64,000 bases of DNA from RECM01 sp047921215 (GCA_047921215.1 JBLRWO010000021.1:10008-74007), one strand, 5' to 3'. Shown: positions 37,901-46,982, counted from the first letter of the stretch. Notes: generated from the sequence alone by a model not told the origin. Made by a program: numbers and translations.

Positions 37901-39028
37901 GGTGGTGCTTATGCCATCAGTTCGGATTATCCCGGCGGCTGGACAGCAATTGCCAGGAATACATCATCCACCTATAAAACAATACTGTACCGGACGCATG
38001 CCAGTGGTGGAAAAGGCCTCATTTACACCTATAATCCCGCTGAAACCAGCGAGAGCGGAAAAAATATTGAGGATATGATCAACGAATGGATGGAAGAGTC
38101 GCCGCCGGCACCGGGAAAGACCGTGAATGAGGACAATATTGCGTTTGTGATAACCCGCTTCAACGATGATGACCTGGCACCCGATCTAAATACACAGGAA
38201 ACTGCCCTGCAGGCCCGGTTACTCGATTACGGCTTCAGTATCACCTACGTAAGATTCAGCCGTCTGCGGCATTCCGACCTCTCGGCTGCAAAAATCGTTG
38301 TGGCGGCCGCATACCCGTCATTGGATATGCACAGCATCACTTCAAAACTGACCGAAGGAAGTAATATCGCCCTGTTTTATGCGTCGGCCTCCGTACTGGG
38401 CGGGCGGTGGAATGAATCCACTACTGCTTCCTACCGAAGCCTGTACGTGGAGTCGAGTGCAGATTACATGTCCGAACACCATATAGGATATCAGGCTGAG
38501 TTTCAGTCGGCCGAAAAGGCATATGCTATCACAAACGAATTTCCTGCCGGCTGGACGATATTGGGAAGAAACACCAATACCAACTACAAAACGGCGTTTT
38601 CGTTCACAGGTGCAGGGCGCGGGGCAATTCTGACCTACAGCACCTCACATACGACTTCCGCTGCAGATACCGTCATTTACGGTATGTTCCGCTGGCTGCA
38701 GGGCATGCCGGTGAACACGGTACGCGAGATTACGGAGCTGCCCGAGCACTTCATGCTGCATCAGAACTACCCGAACCCGTTCAACCCGGCTACCACCATC
38801 CGGTACGACCTGCCCGAACCCGGTCATGTACAGATCCGCATCTACAACCTCACAGGGCAGCTGGTTGCCATGCCGGTTAACGGAACCATACCCGCCGGTT
38901 ACCACACGCTTCAGCTGAATGCCACCAAAATGGCCAGCGGCATGTACCTGTATGAAATGGTGGCTCAACCGGCTGATATGCAGAGTAAAACCTATGTCAA
39001 AACAAGGAAAATGATGCTCATTAAATAG
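34982..39028 (+). CDS. Giant secreted protein of six about 204-residue tandem domains with T9SS sorting domain
   Basis: A 1348-residue exported protein. ATG 34982 follows AAAGGAGAG at good spacing and starts the signal (MNQSYKTCLYGMVVSVLIMI); an in-frame upstream ATG at 34946 is less likely. Six tandem domains start near residues 39, 237, 441, 645, 849 and 1053; in DNA the later starts are exactly 612 bases apart (35690, 36302, 36914, 37526, 38138). Each carries FVITRYNDDDL, IRFSRLRQSDLSGA, ALYYNSAASLGGDWRSS, IEQNQAFF, SDYPGGWTAIG, GKGLIYTYNPAE and TGKNIDDLIYEWFE. The first and last are the most diverged. Alternating strands and helices suggest a Rossmann/flavodoxin-like fold, perhaps related to glutamine-amidotransferase-like domains; no catalytic residues are evident. 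The sorting domain begins near 1255 (YPNPFNPATTIRYDL). Confidence 0.85.
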   Translation: MNQSYKTCLYGMVVSVLIMILTMPYTLILAQSINSSSSAALVVLNTSSLTTPEAAARTMFENYGMTVTTVNFSTANYDLLKDYDLTLAVEDQALNSETINQLLENGKKVLLLFSAAKALGGDWRSSTSVSYRQLAIEQNQAFFEGYRSPIAFEVQKGGTAHSIISDYPGGWTALGWNAAANYKSVFYREHGSGSRGVIFTYNPAEAGETGKNIYDMIFEYLMDTPAYTGKTVTAGHVAFVITRYNDDDLSPDLTSVETWLQTKLLAYGYDITYIRFSRLRQSDLSGAKMVVATEYPSIDMQSISDHLSAGRDLALYYNSAASLGGDWRSSTGENWRRLSIEQNQAFFSGYSASLNILVQKDGTAYSVISDYPGGWTAIGSNTNAGYKTVLFQVHASGGKGLIFAYNPAEISETGKNMDDLIYQWFEDEPASAGKTVPAGSVAFVISRYNDDDLTPDLSSEETWLQTKLSAYGYSLSYIRFSRLRQSDLSGAVMVVAAEYPSIDLQSASDLLSAGKNLALYYTSAASLGGDWRSSSVESWRSLSIEQNQAFLAGYSSGISFVVQKSGTAYNVLSDYPGGWTAIASGTSTTYKSVFYRVHTSGAKGLIYTYSPGETSETGKNIDDMIYEWFEGSPAYAGKTIGEDKVAFVITRYTDDDLSPDLTAVETALQTSMLANGYELSYIRFSRLRHSDLSEAKMVVAAEYPSIDMVTINEQLADGMDMALYYNSAASLGGDWRFSTGENYRSLTIEQSQAFLAGYQSVVPFVVQKSGTAYSISADYPGGWTAIGLNAGSNFKSVFYRVHASGGKGLIYTYNPAEISETGKNIDDLIYEWFEGTPAHEGKTVEAGNVAFVISRYNDSDQTPDLTSEETALHFRLTGYGYNITFIRSSRLRQSDLAGARMIVAATFPAISANDITDYITNGKKVLLFNTSGSSLGGVWRVSAGEGYRSMIVEQNQAFLDGYKSELAFVAQKAGGAYAISSDYPGGWTAIARNTSSTYKTILYRTHASGGKGLIYTYNPAETSESGKNIEDMINEWMEESPPAPGKTVNEDNIAFVITRFNDDDLAPDLNTQETALQARLLDYGFSITYVRFSRLRHSDLSAAKIVVAAAYPSLDMHSITSKLTEGSNIALFYASASVLGGRWNESTTASYRSLYVESSADYMSEHHIGYQAEFQSAEKAYAITNEFPAGWTILGRNTNTNYKTAFSFTGAGRGAILTYSTSHTTSAADTVIYGMFRWLQGMPVNTVREITELPEHFMLHQNYPNPFNPATTIRYDLPEPGHVQIRIYNLTGQLVAMPVNGTIPAGYHTLQLNATKMASGMYLYEMVAQPADMQSKTYVKTRKMMLIK

Positions 39029-39060
39029 AAAACAATCCCGAAATACCCCTCGCGATCCCT

Positions 39061-39200
39061 GTCATCCAAAACAGTGGTGCCCGAAGGGGCAAAATTACCG
39101 GCTCACCATGACGAGGCGACTTACTTCGCTGTTCAAATGTTCGCTTGTTCCGTACTTCCCTAATTCGAAGTATACTTACAGCATGATTGGTTTCACCTCC
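39061..39200 (-). repeat. Type 1 intergenic repeat, copy E
   Basis: The minus strand reads GGAGGTGAAACC, TAAGTATACTTCGAATTAGG, GAAGTACGGAACAAGCGAAC, ATTTGAACAGCGAAGTAAG, then AATTTTGCCCCTTCGGGCAC and CACTGTTTTGGATGAC. The middle after GCGAAGTAAG is diverged. It lies between the repeat protein and the amidohydrolase. Confidence 0.8.
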
Positions 39201-39320
39201 TTGTTTGTGTAGCCTCGAACCGGGCAAAAGTTGCAGCCCCTGTAGACCTGCATTATATTCCCGTCAAGCATCCCTCCACAGATAGCTAACCCGCAGTCCC
39301 GTCAACCTGATACCATCACC

Positions 39321-40994
39321 ATGACGTCATCATATAAAAAGATCGGCTATCTGATCACATCCCTCATAATGCTATTGGCCGGCTGTGCCAGATCACCCGG
39401 TTCCGCCGACCAGATTTTCACCAACGCCGTGGTATGGACAGGCAACAGCCTGCAGCCCTATGCCGAAGCGGTGGCCATTCGCGGCGATCGTATACTGGCC
39501 GTTGGCGATGCCGGTGATATTGACCAGTACCGGTCCGGCAATACGAAAATGACTGATGCCGGCGGGGCCTTCATCACCCCGGGGTTCATCGATAGTCATA
39601 TCCACTTTCTTACCGGCGGTTTCCGCCTGTCGTCGGTGCAGCTGAGGGATGCATCCACACCTGAAGAGTTTGCGGAACGCATCCGCGATTTTGCTGCAAC
39701 CCTGTCGGCCGGCACCTGGATCACCGGCGGCGACTGGGATCATGAAAACTGGGGCGGTGAGCTGCCCGACCGGCAGTGGATCGACCACCACACCCCCGAC
39801 CATCCGGTGTGGGTGAACCGGCTCGACGGGCACATGGCCCTGGCCAACACCGCTGCACTAAGGGCCGCCGGCCTGGACGATTCCGCACAGGACATCCCCG
39901 GGGGCGAAATGGTCCGCGACAATGACGGGCGCCTGACCGGCATCCTCAAAGACAATGCCATGAATCCCGTAAACAGGGTGGTACCCCCGCCATCGGCGGA
40001 GCAGGAGGATGCGGCGCTCCGATCGGCCATGCACTATGTGGCCTCACAGGGGGTGACCTCTGTGCATGACGTGAATGGCACCATGGACGTTTTCGACCGG
40101 TTTCATGCCTCCGGAGAGCTCATTACCCGGATTTATGCCTCCGTGCCGCTCGCCCGCTGGCAGGAAGCGGCCGGCCGGATACGTACCCGCGGCTCCGGCG
40201 ACGAGTGGCTGCGCACCGGCGGAGTAAAGGGATTCATGGACGGGTCACTCGGATCGCACACCGCCGCTTTCCTGGAACCCTACGACGACACTCCCGGCGA
40301 TGCCGGATTCCTTGTAATCGAACCTGATACGATCCTGGGTTTGATCCGTGATGCCGATGAGGCAGGCCTGCAGATGCTCATTCATGCCATCGGTGATCTG
40401 GCCATCCGTGAGCTGCTCGATATTTTTGAACAGGTTGCCGGAGAGAACGGTCCGCGCGACCGCCGGTTCCGAATCGAGCATGCTCAGCACATCGCCACCG
40501 AAGACATTTCCCGGTTTGCCGAACTCGGTGTGATCGCCAGCACGCAGCCGTACCATGCCATCGACGACGGGAGGTGGGCCGGCCGCTACATCGGCGACCG
40601 CATCGCCACCACCTATGCCTTCCATTCCCTGGCCGACGCCAACGCGCATATTGCCTTTGGCAGCGACTGGTTTGTGGCTCCCCCAACCCCGCTCGAGGGC
40701 ATCTATGCTGCAGTAACCCGCCGCACCCTCGACGGAGCCAACCCTGATGGCTGGGTACCGGAACAGAAGATCACAGTGGAGGAAGCGCTCAGGTTTTATA
40801 CCTTTGGGGGTGCTTATGCCTCGTTCGAGGAAGAGCTGAAGGGCACGATTGAACCCGGCAAACTGGCCGACCTTGTGTTTATCGACCGGAACCTGATTGA
40901 GACCGATCCTGTACAAATCCGTGATGCACAAATTATGCGGACCATGGTGGGCGGTAAAACGGTTTACACCAGATCAGAAAACATGAATGAATAA
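39321..40994 (+). CDS. Amidohydrolase family 3 lipoprotein (YtcJ-like)
   Basis: A 557-residue metal-dependent hydrolase of the amidohydrolase superfamily, with lipobox MLLAGC (Cys22), so periplasmic or surface lipoprotein. Early metal ligands are His93 and His95 (FIDSHIHFL). Other motifs: NRLDGHMALANTAALRAAG, KGFMDGSLGSHTAAFLEPY, LIHAIGDLAIRELLD, RIEHAQHI (metal His) and IAFGSDWFVAPP (catalytic Asp), typical of YtcJ-like enzymes whose substrates are mostly unknown. C-terminal residues return to the beta-sandwich (TIEPGKLADLVFID). The DUF2235 gene follows 26 bases after the stop and may be cotranscribed. Confidence 0.92.
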   Translation: MTSSYKKIGYLITSLIMLLAGCARSPGSADQIFTNAVVWTGNSLQPYAEAVAIRGDRILAVGDAGDIDQYRSGNTKMTDAGGAFITPGFIDSHIHFLTGGFRLSSVQLRDASTPEEFAERIRDFAATLSAGTWITGGDWDHENWGGELPDRQWIDHHTPDHPVWVNRLDGHMALANTAALRAAGLDDSAQDIPGGEMVRDNDGRLTGILKDNAMNPVNRVVPPPSAEQEDAALRSAMHYVASQGVTSVHDVNGTMDVFDRFHASGELITRIYASVPLARWQEAAGRIRTRGSGDEWLRTGGVKGFMDGSLGSHTAAFLEPYDDTPGDAGFLVIEPDTILGLIRDADEAGLQMLIHAIGDLAIRELLDIFEQVAGENGPRDRRFRIEHAQHIATEDISRFAELGVIASTQPYHAIDDGRWAGRYIGDRIATTYAFHSLADANAHIAFGSDWFVAPPTPLEGIYAAVTRRTLDGANPDGWVPEQKITVEEALRFYTFGGAYASFEEELKGTIEPGKLADLVFIDRNLIETDPVQIRDAQIMRTMVGGKTVYTRSENMNE

Positions 40995-41020
40995 GTGGAT
41001 AACCAGACCGGGTTGAGGGT

Positions 41021-42262
41021 ATGAAACGTATAATAATCTGCTGCGACGGAACCTGGAACACACCCGATACCGAGTTCGGGGGCCAGCCGGTAATGACCAA
41101 CGTCGTGAAGATCGCCAGAGCTATTCTTCCTGAAAGCGCCGACGGAGCCCGGCAGATGATGTACTACGACAAGGGGGTAGGCACCAGGGGCAATCGCATC
41201 CGCCGGATAATCGACGGGGCCACAGGCCGGGGGCTGTCAGAGAACATGCTCAACGCTTACCGTTTCCTTATCCGGAATTATGAACACGGCGACGAAATTT
41301 ATCTGTTCGGGTTCAGCCGGGGTGCCTTCACGGTGCGCACCCTTGCCGGCATGATCCGCAACTGCGGAATCCTGAACAGAAATGCTGAAACCAAAATAGC
41401 TGAGGCTTTCGGTATTTACAGTTCACGCCGTTTTGATACCCATCCCAGGATGGTTGAGGCCACCATGTTCCGGAAAACCTATTCGGTGTGTGATCTGATA
41501 CCCATAAAGTTTATGGGTGTATGGGATACCGTCGGGGCCCTGGGTAATCCACTTTTGCTGAACGGTATATTTACGAAACGCAACAGTTTTCACGATCACA
41601 AGCTGAGTTCAAAAGTGGAACATGCATACCATGCTGTGGCCATCGACGAAAAAAGACGCCACTTTCAGGCCGCACTTTGGGAGAAAGATCCCGCTGATAC
41701 CCACCAGACCATGGAGCAGGTCTGGTTCATCGGCGTCCACTCAAATGTGGGCGGCGGGTACACCACAACCGGTCTTTCCGATATCGCACTGGAATGGATG
41801 GCTGGCAAGGCGAAATCGGCCGGACTGGCCCTGGACGAGCTGAGTTATCACCCCGATTATCTTCAGGAACCCGCCAACTCCCGCACAGGCCTGTACAAGC
41901 TGATACCGCCGTATTACCGAAAAATAGACCGTCTCTGCCAATTGACAACTGCCGGTGATCAGCCCCGGGAGGCAAGCACCACAGCCGTGATCGGATCGGA
42001 TACCGGTGAAGGCATAAATTCCGCACGGTCGGGTTCATTGGATGAGGCAGATGCATCGCATCGGGGTGTGGAGAGGCGTTCATCACCGGAACAAGCGGCG
42101 GACAGAAAACCAGTGACCAACACGGACAACAACCGCAATGGTAAGATCATGTGCGAAGCGCTGCATGCAACCGTAATGAAACGGTACAATGCCGACCCGA
42201 ACTACCGGCCCAAAAACCTTGTGGATTTCCTGGAAAGGATGGTGCAGTCCACCACCGGATAG
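41021..42262 (+). CDS. DUF2235 alpha/beta hydrolase (Tle1-like)
   Basis: A 413-residue alpha/beta hydrolase-like protein. The N-terminus IIICCDGTWNTPD and the nucleophile elbow GFSRGAF (Ser99) are DUF2235 signatures; FMGVWDTVGALG and the HSNVGGGYTTTGLSDIAL region supply the Asp and His of the triad. This domain is found in type VI secretion phospholipases (Tle1) and in many stand-alone proteins of unknown role. No VgrG, PAAR, Hcp or immunity-like gene is visible nearby, and there is no signal peptide. A low-complexity Ser/Asp/Glu segment (about 320-375) interrupts the C-terminal part. Confidence 0.9.
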   Translation: MKRIIICCDGTWNTPDTEFGGQPVMTNVVKIARAILPESADGARQMMYYDKGVGTRGNRIRRIIDGATGRGLSENMLNAYRFLIRNYEHGDEIYLFGFSRGAFTVRTLAGMIRNCGILNRNAETKIAEAFGIYSSRRFDTHPRMVEATMFRKTYSVCDLIPIKFMGVWDTVGALGNPLLLNGIFTKRNSFHDHKLSSKVEHAYHAVAIDEKRRHFQAALWEKDPADTHQTMEQVWFIGVHSNVGGGYTTTGLSDIALEWMAGKAKSAGLALDELSYHPDYLQEPANSRTGLYKLIPPYYRKIDRLCQLTTAGDQPREASTTAVIGSDTGEGINSARSGSLDEADASHRGVERRSSPEQAADRKPVTNTDNNRNGKIMCEALHATVMKRYNADPNYRPKNLVDFLERMVQSTTG

Positions 42263-42442
42263 TTAAATTTTTTTGACCATAAATTACCCCTAACAGGCTC
42301 CAATCCGTGTATTTACATTTTAATGTTTGTTAATTATTGGGCTGCATTAAATTAGAATTTGCTTTTTTTAATAACCGCATCTACTTTGCCCACGGGTATA
42401 AAAGGAGTTATAGACGTAAGTAACGGCAATTAAGGGTAAAAT

Positions 42443-42958
42443 TTGGCTCGTCCCCGACTGAATATCCGGAGTATTAGGCAGAGGCCGGTCCGCAATCGTG
42501 CGGGTAACCCGGGCCCGGCCGAAATGATCAATTCGCGGGGCGATTTTCAGCTCAGCCGCCGCGACATGCTGGCTGCAATGGCGATGATCGGCACCGTTCC
42601 GCTTCTTCAGTCCATAGGTACGACCTGGCTGGGCACCGTTCGCATGCAGCGGTTGCAGGGCACGCAGGACGCCTGGCTGCCGGCCGCCGATAAATTCACC
42701 GATGTCGAGCTTGATCCCGTACAACAGTACGACGCCCGTATGCTCTGGATGACCGCCTTCGAGCTTGGTACTTCCGATCCGGGCGATACCATCCTTGCGG
42801 AACCGGTAACAGAGAAAGAGTACCGTGTGGTGGTGAGGGAATAAGAAATGCTGCCGGTCGACCAGGCTCAGCACGGCATCACGGGTTTATCTGTGGGCCA
42901 GAGTATCGGCAAGCGGATCGTCTACGCCGATGTAATTGAGGTTCCGCCGACCCCGTAA
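42443..42958 (+). pseudogene. Interrupted hypothetical gene
   Basis: A frame opening with TTG reads through a hydrophobic segment (SRRDMLAAMAMIGTVPLLQS) and a soluble domain (VELDPVQQYDARMLWMTAFE) to an in-frame TAA at 42842, then continues in the same frame with EMLPVDQAQHGITGLSVGQS and GKRIVYADVIEVPPTP to a second stop at 42958. The residues on both sides look like one protein. Family unknown. It leads into the damaged outer-membrane gene at 42966. Confidence 0.5.
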
Positions 42959-42965
42959 ACGGACA

Positions 42966-44192
42966 ATGATACAGCGTATGCACTCACTGATTATATATCG
43001 ATGCTCTGTACTCAGCAGGATATTGCCTGTGCTTCTGGTAGTGATTTCTTGTGTGATCGCCTGTCCGGTAACTTCTGCAGCGCAGCTGCAGAATGGCCAG
43101 CCGTTCCGGTTTCTGTTCAGCGGATATCATAAAATCCATTTCGAAACGGCCGACCGTCAGCGGTTCGGATCGGAATACCCGGCCACATTCCGCTTTGGGG
43201 CCCTTGACGACAATCTCGATGTACAGGGTGAGCTGGCCGGGTCGTTCCTCACCCGCGATTCGGATGCCCCTGAGCTCGATGATCCTGAACTCGGCAGCAT
43301 CCCGCTCATATCATCACTGATTGATCCCAACATCAGCAGCTCGGCTGATGCAGCCGGCATGGCTGAGGCCACCCTCCGGTTTCCGTCGTCCGGCACCCGA
43401 CTGCGCAGCGGTATCCAGTACGTGGGTCCGGGCTACATCAACCTGGCTGTACCGGCTCTGCGCAACGATCTGCGTGAACTGATGGGAGGCATTGAACAGT
43501 CGTTTTACCGGCGGCAGATGACCATCAGCGCGAACATCCGTACCGAGCGCCATAACCTGAACGACCTGAAAAACTATACCCGCACCTCCACCCGATACGA
43601 CCTGCAGCTGGCGCTTAACTTTCGGGATATGCCCTGACTGAGGCTGCAGTACATCCCGCTGATCCAGAAAAACAAAGCCAGCGATCCGGTTGTACCGGCG
43701 GCAGGCGAATACACCTATAATACCACCGTGCTCAACGCGATCAGCGGATACACCGTACCGATCGGAAACCTGGTGAGTACGACCACCGTCAACCTGTCGT
43801 CCCAGAAATCAACCACCGACCTGCAGAGTGCAGATGCATCCGCCTTCACCTTCGGGCTGAACCAGAACGTCGGGTTCGGCAGGGCCGGCGTAAATGCCGG
43901 TTACCAGCGGTTTTCATTCACCCGTCTGGATGATACCCTGGTCCGCCACGACGTCACCCTTGGCGGATCAATCCGTGTACTGGGCATGTGGATGCACGAA
44001 GCAGGACTGCGGAACTCTTCCGGCGAAAACCAGGTGCGCGTTACCGGACTCTGGTACCGCTCATCAGTACCCATCCGCTATCTCGGCACCCTGGAGGTGA
44101 TGATCGAGAATACCCAATTCAATAACCCGGCCCTGACCGACGGAATATTCGCCCAAACCCGTTTCAGCGCCATACTCACCCGCTCATGGTAA
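42966..44192 (+). pseudogene. Outer-membrane beta-barrel gene interrupted by one in-frame TGA
   Basis: A signal peptide (ILPVLLVVISCVIACPVTSA) precedes alternating beta-strand sequence. The frame stops at TGA 43635-43637 (after NFRDMP) and continues in the same frame with LRLQYIPLIQKNKASDP through to 44192, ending ILTRSW, a typical aromatic-terminated barrel end. A single TGG-to-TGA change would explain it (MPWLRLQ). The full product would be about 408 residues. Function unknown. Both neighbours are also damaged, so it is probably a pseudogene and not recoding. Confidence 0.7.
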
Positions 44193-44364
44193 ACAACGAC
44201 ACGTGAATGAAGCACATGGAGGCTTTTCAAAGCCTCCAGAAATACTCCCGAATCCAAAATCACAATTTCCACCCGACAATCCCCCAAACCCCTGACTACC
44301 AAACCACGAACCCTGATTCAAAACATGAAACACGTTCGCGGGTAACCCTTGAAAAACCGAAAAA

Positions 44365-45201
44365 ATGTATAAAAAACACCGATTTAAACTGTCAAAAGTC
44401 CTGTTTATTGTTTTGTTCACCGGGCTGATGCAGCTGCCGGTTATCCAGGCCATGGCGCAGAGCATCGTTATTGTCCGCATTTCGCCGCCACCGCCAAATC
44501 AGCTCAGTGTGGCCGACCTGTGGCAGCTCGAACTAACCAATCTCTCACCAGCCACGGGTGCATCTACACCCATTCTCGTCTACCTGATCGGCACAGTAGA
44601 GGTACAGCGCGAGGGGCTTGTGGGGGAAGCCCGTTCGGCCAATGTTCTGCTGAACGCGGGACCAAACCGCCTGAGCGGCCGTGATGTACAGCCGGTGAAC
44701 GTGAGCTATGCCTCATCCCGCTACCGTGAGGCCATGGTCCGTACCGGCAGTTTCCCCGCCGGCAATTACACCATCTGCGTTACGGCTTATGAGGCGCAGA
44801 GCGGACGTGAAGTCGGCCGCGAATGTATCGATCATGAAGTGCAGCCTTTCTCGCCTCCACAGCACATTACCCCCATAGAAGGGGATGTGGTCAGTCAGCC
44901 CTATCCGGTCTTCACCTGGACACCACTGGCACCGGCACCTCCGGGCAGTTTTATCCGCTATCGCTTCAAAATGGTAAGGGTATTGCGTTTCCAGCCGCCC
45001 GATGTGGCCGTTCAGTCGAACGTATCATGGTTTGAGTCGGCTATTGTGATGTCAACATCATTGCCTTATCCGCACCGAAAATTAACCCCCGGCCATGCGG
45101 GAATTGCGGCAGCTCCACACCGGAATTCAGCTAAGAACATCAGGCTGTTGTCGCTCTGGAACCCACGTAGCAGTCGAATAGTCCGTACTGGTGGATGTTA
45201 A
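44365..45201 (+). pseudogene. Truncated TANFOR-like surface protein
   Basis: The signal peptide (VLFIVLFTGLMQLPVIQAMA) is followed by an Ig-like region of the TANFOR type: LWQLELTNLSPATGAS, NVLLNAGPNRLSG, SFPAGNYTICVTAYEAQSGR and YPVFTWTPLAPAPPG. Normal proteins of this kind are much longer. From about residue 222 the frame loses family character; a neighbouring frame reads CDVNIIALSAPKINPRPCGN and continues GSSTPEF before its own stop, suggesting an internal deletion fused two parts out of frame. The gene may still make a short secreted product, but it is probably decayed. Confidence 0.55.
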
Positions 45202-45233
45202 CTGCCTGGCATGTAAACCCGGCATACAGACAT

Positions 45234-45264
45234 AAAAAAAGGCAGCACCGAAAACGGAGCTGCC
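45234..45264 (-). terminator. Intrinsic terminator after tRNA-Gly
   Basis: The minus strand reads GGCAGCTCCG, loop TTTT, CGGTGCTGCC, then seven T. One mismatch in a 10-bp stem. It begins eight bases beyond the tRNA 3' end. Confidence 0.9.
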
Positions 45265-45271
45265 TGCCTGA

Positions 45272-45343
<72 letters not shown>

Positions 45344-45440
45344 GTAGATTTAAATATAAAGAGGTTTATACCCTATAAACAAGACCTGTTTCGGAGATTT
45401 TTGAGAGAAATATGATTTCCCGTGCTGTTGTGCCGGCTCT

Positions 45441-45541
45441 CTGCTTATTCCAACAAATTCTTACAACAAGCAGAAACATGGCCTTTTCCATGTTTGTAAA
45501 AAGCACCATGATACAGGTGCTTCCTGCAAGGCTGAAGCAGG
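45441..45541. other. Cluster of four hairpins upstream of the ArgD-like gene
   Basis: Successive stems: CTGCTT/AAGCAG (45441-45473), AAACATGG/CCATGTTT (45474-45495, perfect 8 bp), AAGCACC/GGTGCTT (45501-45522), CCTGC/GCAGG (45523-45541). Together they cover 101 bases with almost no spacers. It could be a structured leader or small RNA on either strand; I recognise no known family. Confidence 0.4.
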
Positions 45542-45767
45542 CTGTTGCCAGGTCATCCGCATTATAATTTTAATAACTATGATAAAACGGGCCCTTTTCC
45601 GCTGATTCCACAAAAAAATGTAGTCAATCCCGTTTTGAGTCATTATAAATCTTGGCTACTTTAGTCACGATGGCCGGCCGCAGCGATGTGTTCTGCCAAC
45701 ACAGGGTATAATCAGGATATCAAACTCCGTATGTTCCGCCGTCATCTGTTCAATTTTTAAACGTATT

Positions 45768-46982
45768 ATGAGTACCGATTTTCAGGAACTGGACAGTAAA
45801 CACCATTTTTATCTCTACAGAAGATATCCCGTTACGCTTGTACGTGGTGAGGGAAGCCGTGTATGGGACTCCGACGGGAACATGTATATCGACGCCCTGG
45901 CCGGTATTGCGGTGAACAGTACAGGGCATTGCCACCCCCGTGTAGTGAAGGCCGTTCAGGAGCAGGCGGCTACGTTGATGCACGTTTCGAATTTTTTCAC
46001 AACACCGCCACAGGCGGAACTCAGCCGGCGCCTGACCGGGCTGTCTGGGCTCGACCGCGTTTTCTTCTGCAACAGCGGCCTTGAGGCCATGGAAGCAGCT
46101 TACAAGTTTTCCCGGAAATACGGTAACAACAGGGGCCGGCAGGGTGATGTGTTGTCGATGCAGGGCTGTTTTCACGGGCGTTCATTCTCTGAAATTGCAT
46201 CAGGCGCCGCTAAATACCAGGACGGCTTCCAACCCATGCCATCGGGTTTCCGTCAGCTCCCGTTTCAGGATCTCAACGCTATCCGGGCCCATATTGCCGG
46301 TGCCAATGCCGTGGTTCTTGAACCGGTTCAGGGAGAGGGGGGAGTGCGTCCGTTCGATTTCAATTTTCTGCGCGATGTACGGGCACTTTGTGATGAACAC
46401 GATGTTCTGTTGATTTTTGATGAGATTCAGTGCGGGATTGCCCGGACCGGCCGCATGTTTGCCTGGGAGCACAGTGGCGTAAAACCGGACATCCTCACAC
46501 TGGCAAAAGCACTTGGCGGCGGCCTGGCCATTGGCGCTGTGGTGGCCAGGCAGCACGTCGCCGATGCCATGGAACCCGGTAATCACGGAACCACGTTCGG
46601 GGGTAATCCCATGGCCTGTAGTGCCGCCCTGGCCAATCTGGATGTGATCGAAGAGGAGGACCTGGTGCACAGGGCGGCTGAGTTCGGGGGCATGATCATG
46701 CAGAAAATCCGTGACCGTGCCAGCGATGAACCCGCCATCAAAGAGGTCCGGGGCCTGGGCATGATGATCGGTGTGGAACTGGCTTTCGATGGCACCGGCA
46801 TACCCCGCGAAATGCTCAGGCGCGGGGTGATCAGCAACTGCACGGCCGGTAACGTGATGCGCATCGTGCCACCTCTGAACATCTCCGAAGAGGACATGAA
46901 TACAGTGATCGATGTGATGTTTGAATGCATTGCACTGGAGCGGGTTAAACACCACGCTGAGACCACCGGGCATAACTCATAA
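45768..46982 (+). CDS. argD: Class III aminotransferase, acetylornithine aminotransferase-like
   Basis: A 404-residue PLP enzyme. The cofactor lysine is Lys247 in LTLAKALGGGLAIGAVV; other class III motifs are DALAGIAVNSTGHCHPRVV, FFCNSGLEAMEAAYKFSRKY, LEPVQGEGGV, LIFDEIQCGIARTGRMFAWE and HGTTFGGNPMACSAAL. It resembles acetylornithine/succinyl-diaminopimelate aminotransferases (arginine and lysine pathways). It is isolated from other arg genes, so an alternative amine substrate is possible; the symbol is by similarity. A cluster of hairpins lies 230 bases upstream. Confidence 0.85.
   Translation: MSTDFQELDSKHHFYLYRRYPVTLVRGEGSRVWDSDGNMYIDALAGIAVNSTGHCHPRVVKAVQEQAATLMHVSNFFTTPPQAELSRRLTGLSGLDRVFFCNSGLEAMEAAYKFSRKYGNNRGRQGDVLSMQGCFHGRSFSEIASGAAKYQDGFQPMPSGFRQLPFQDLNAIRAHIAGANAVVLEPVQGEGGVRPFDFNFLRDVRALCDEHDVLLIFDEIQCGIARTGRMFAWEHSGVKPDILTLAKALGGGLAIGAVVARQHVADAMEPGNHGTTFGGNPMACSAALANLDVIEEEDLVHRAAEFGGMIMQKIRDRASDEPAIKEVRGLGMMIGVELAFDGTGIPREMLRRGVISNCTAGNVMRIVPPLNISEEDMNTVIDVMFECIALERVKHHAETTGHNS

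Noticed and set aside
35096..38690. CRISPR array or non-coding tandem repeat in the 612-base repeats
   Set aside because: The repeats are long, in frame and encode conserved protein motifs with no spacer structure.
43635..43637. Selenocysteine or stop-codon recoding at TGA
   Set aside because: No SECIS-like hairpin is evident just downstream, no sel genes are visible, and neighbouring genes are also disrupted.
45461..45643. Short gene in the gap upstream of the ArgD-like gene
   Set aside because: The frame spans the hairpin cluster, has no recognisable motif and no ribosome site.
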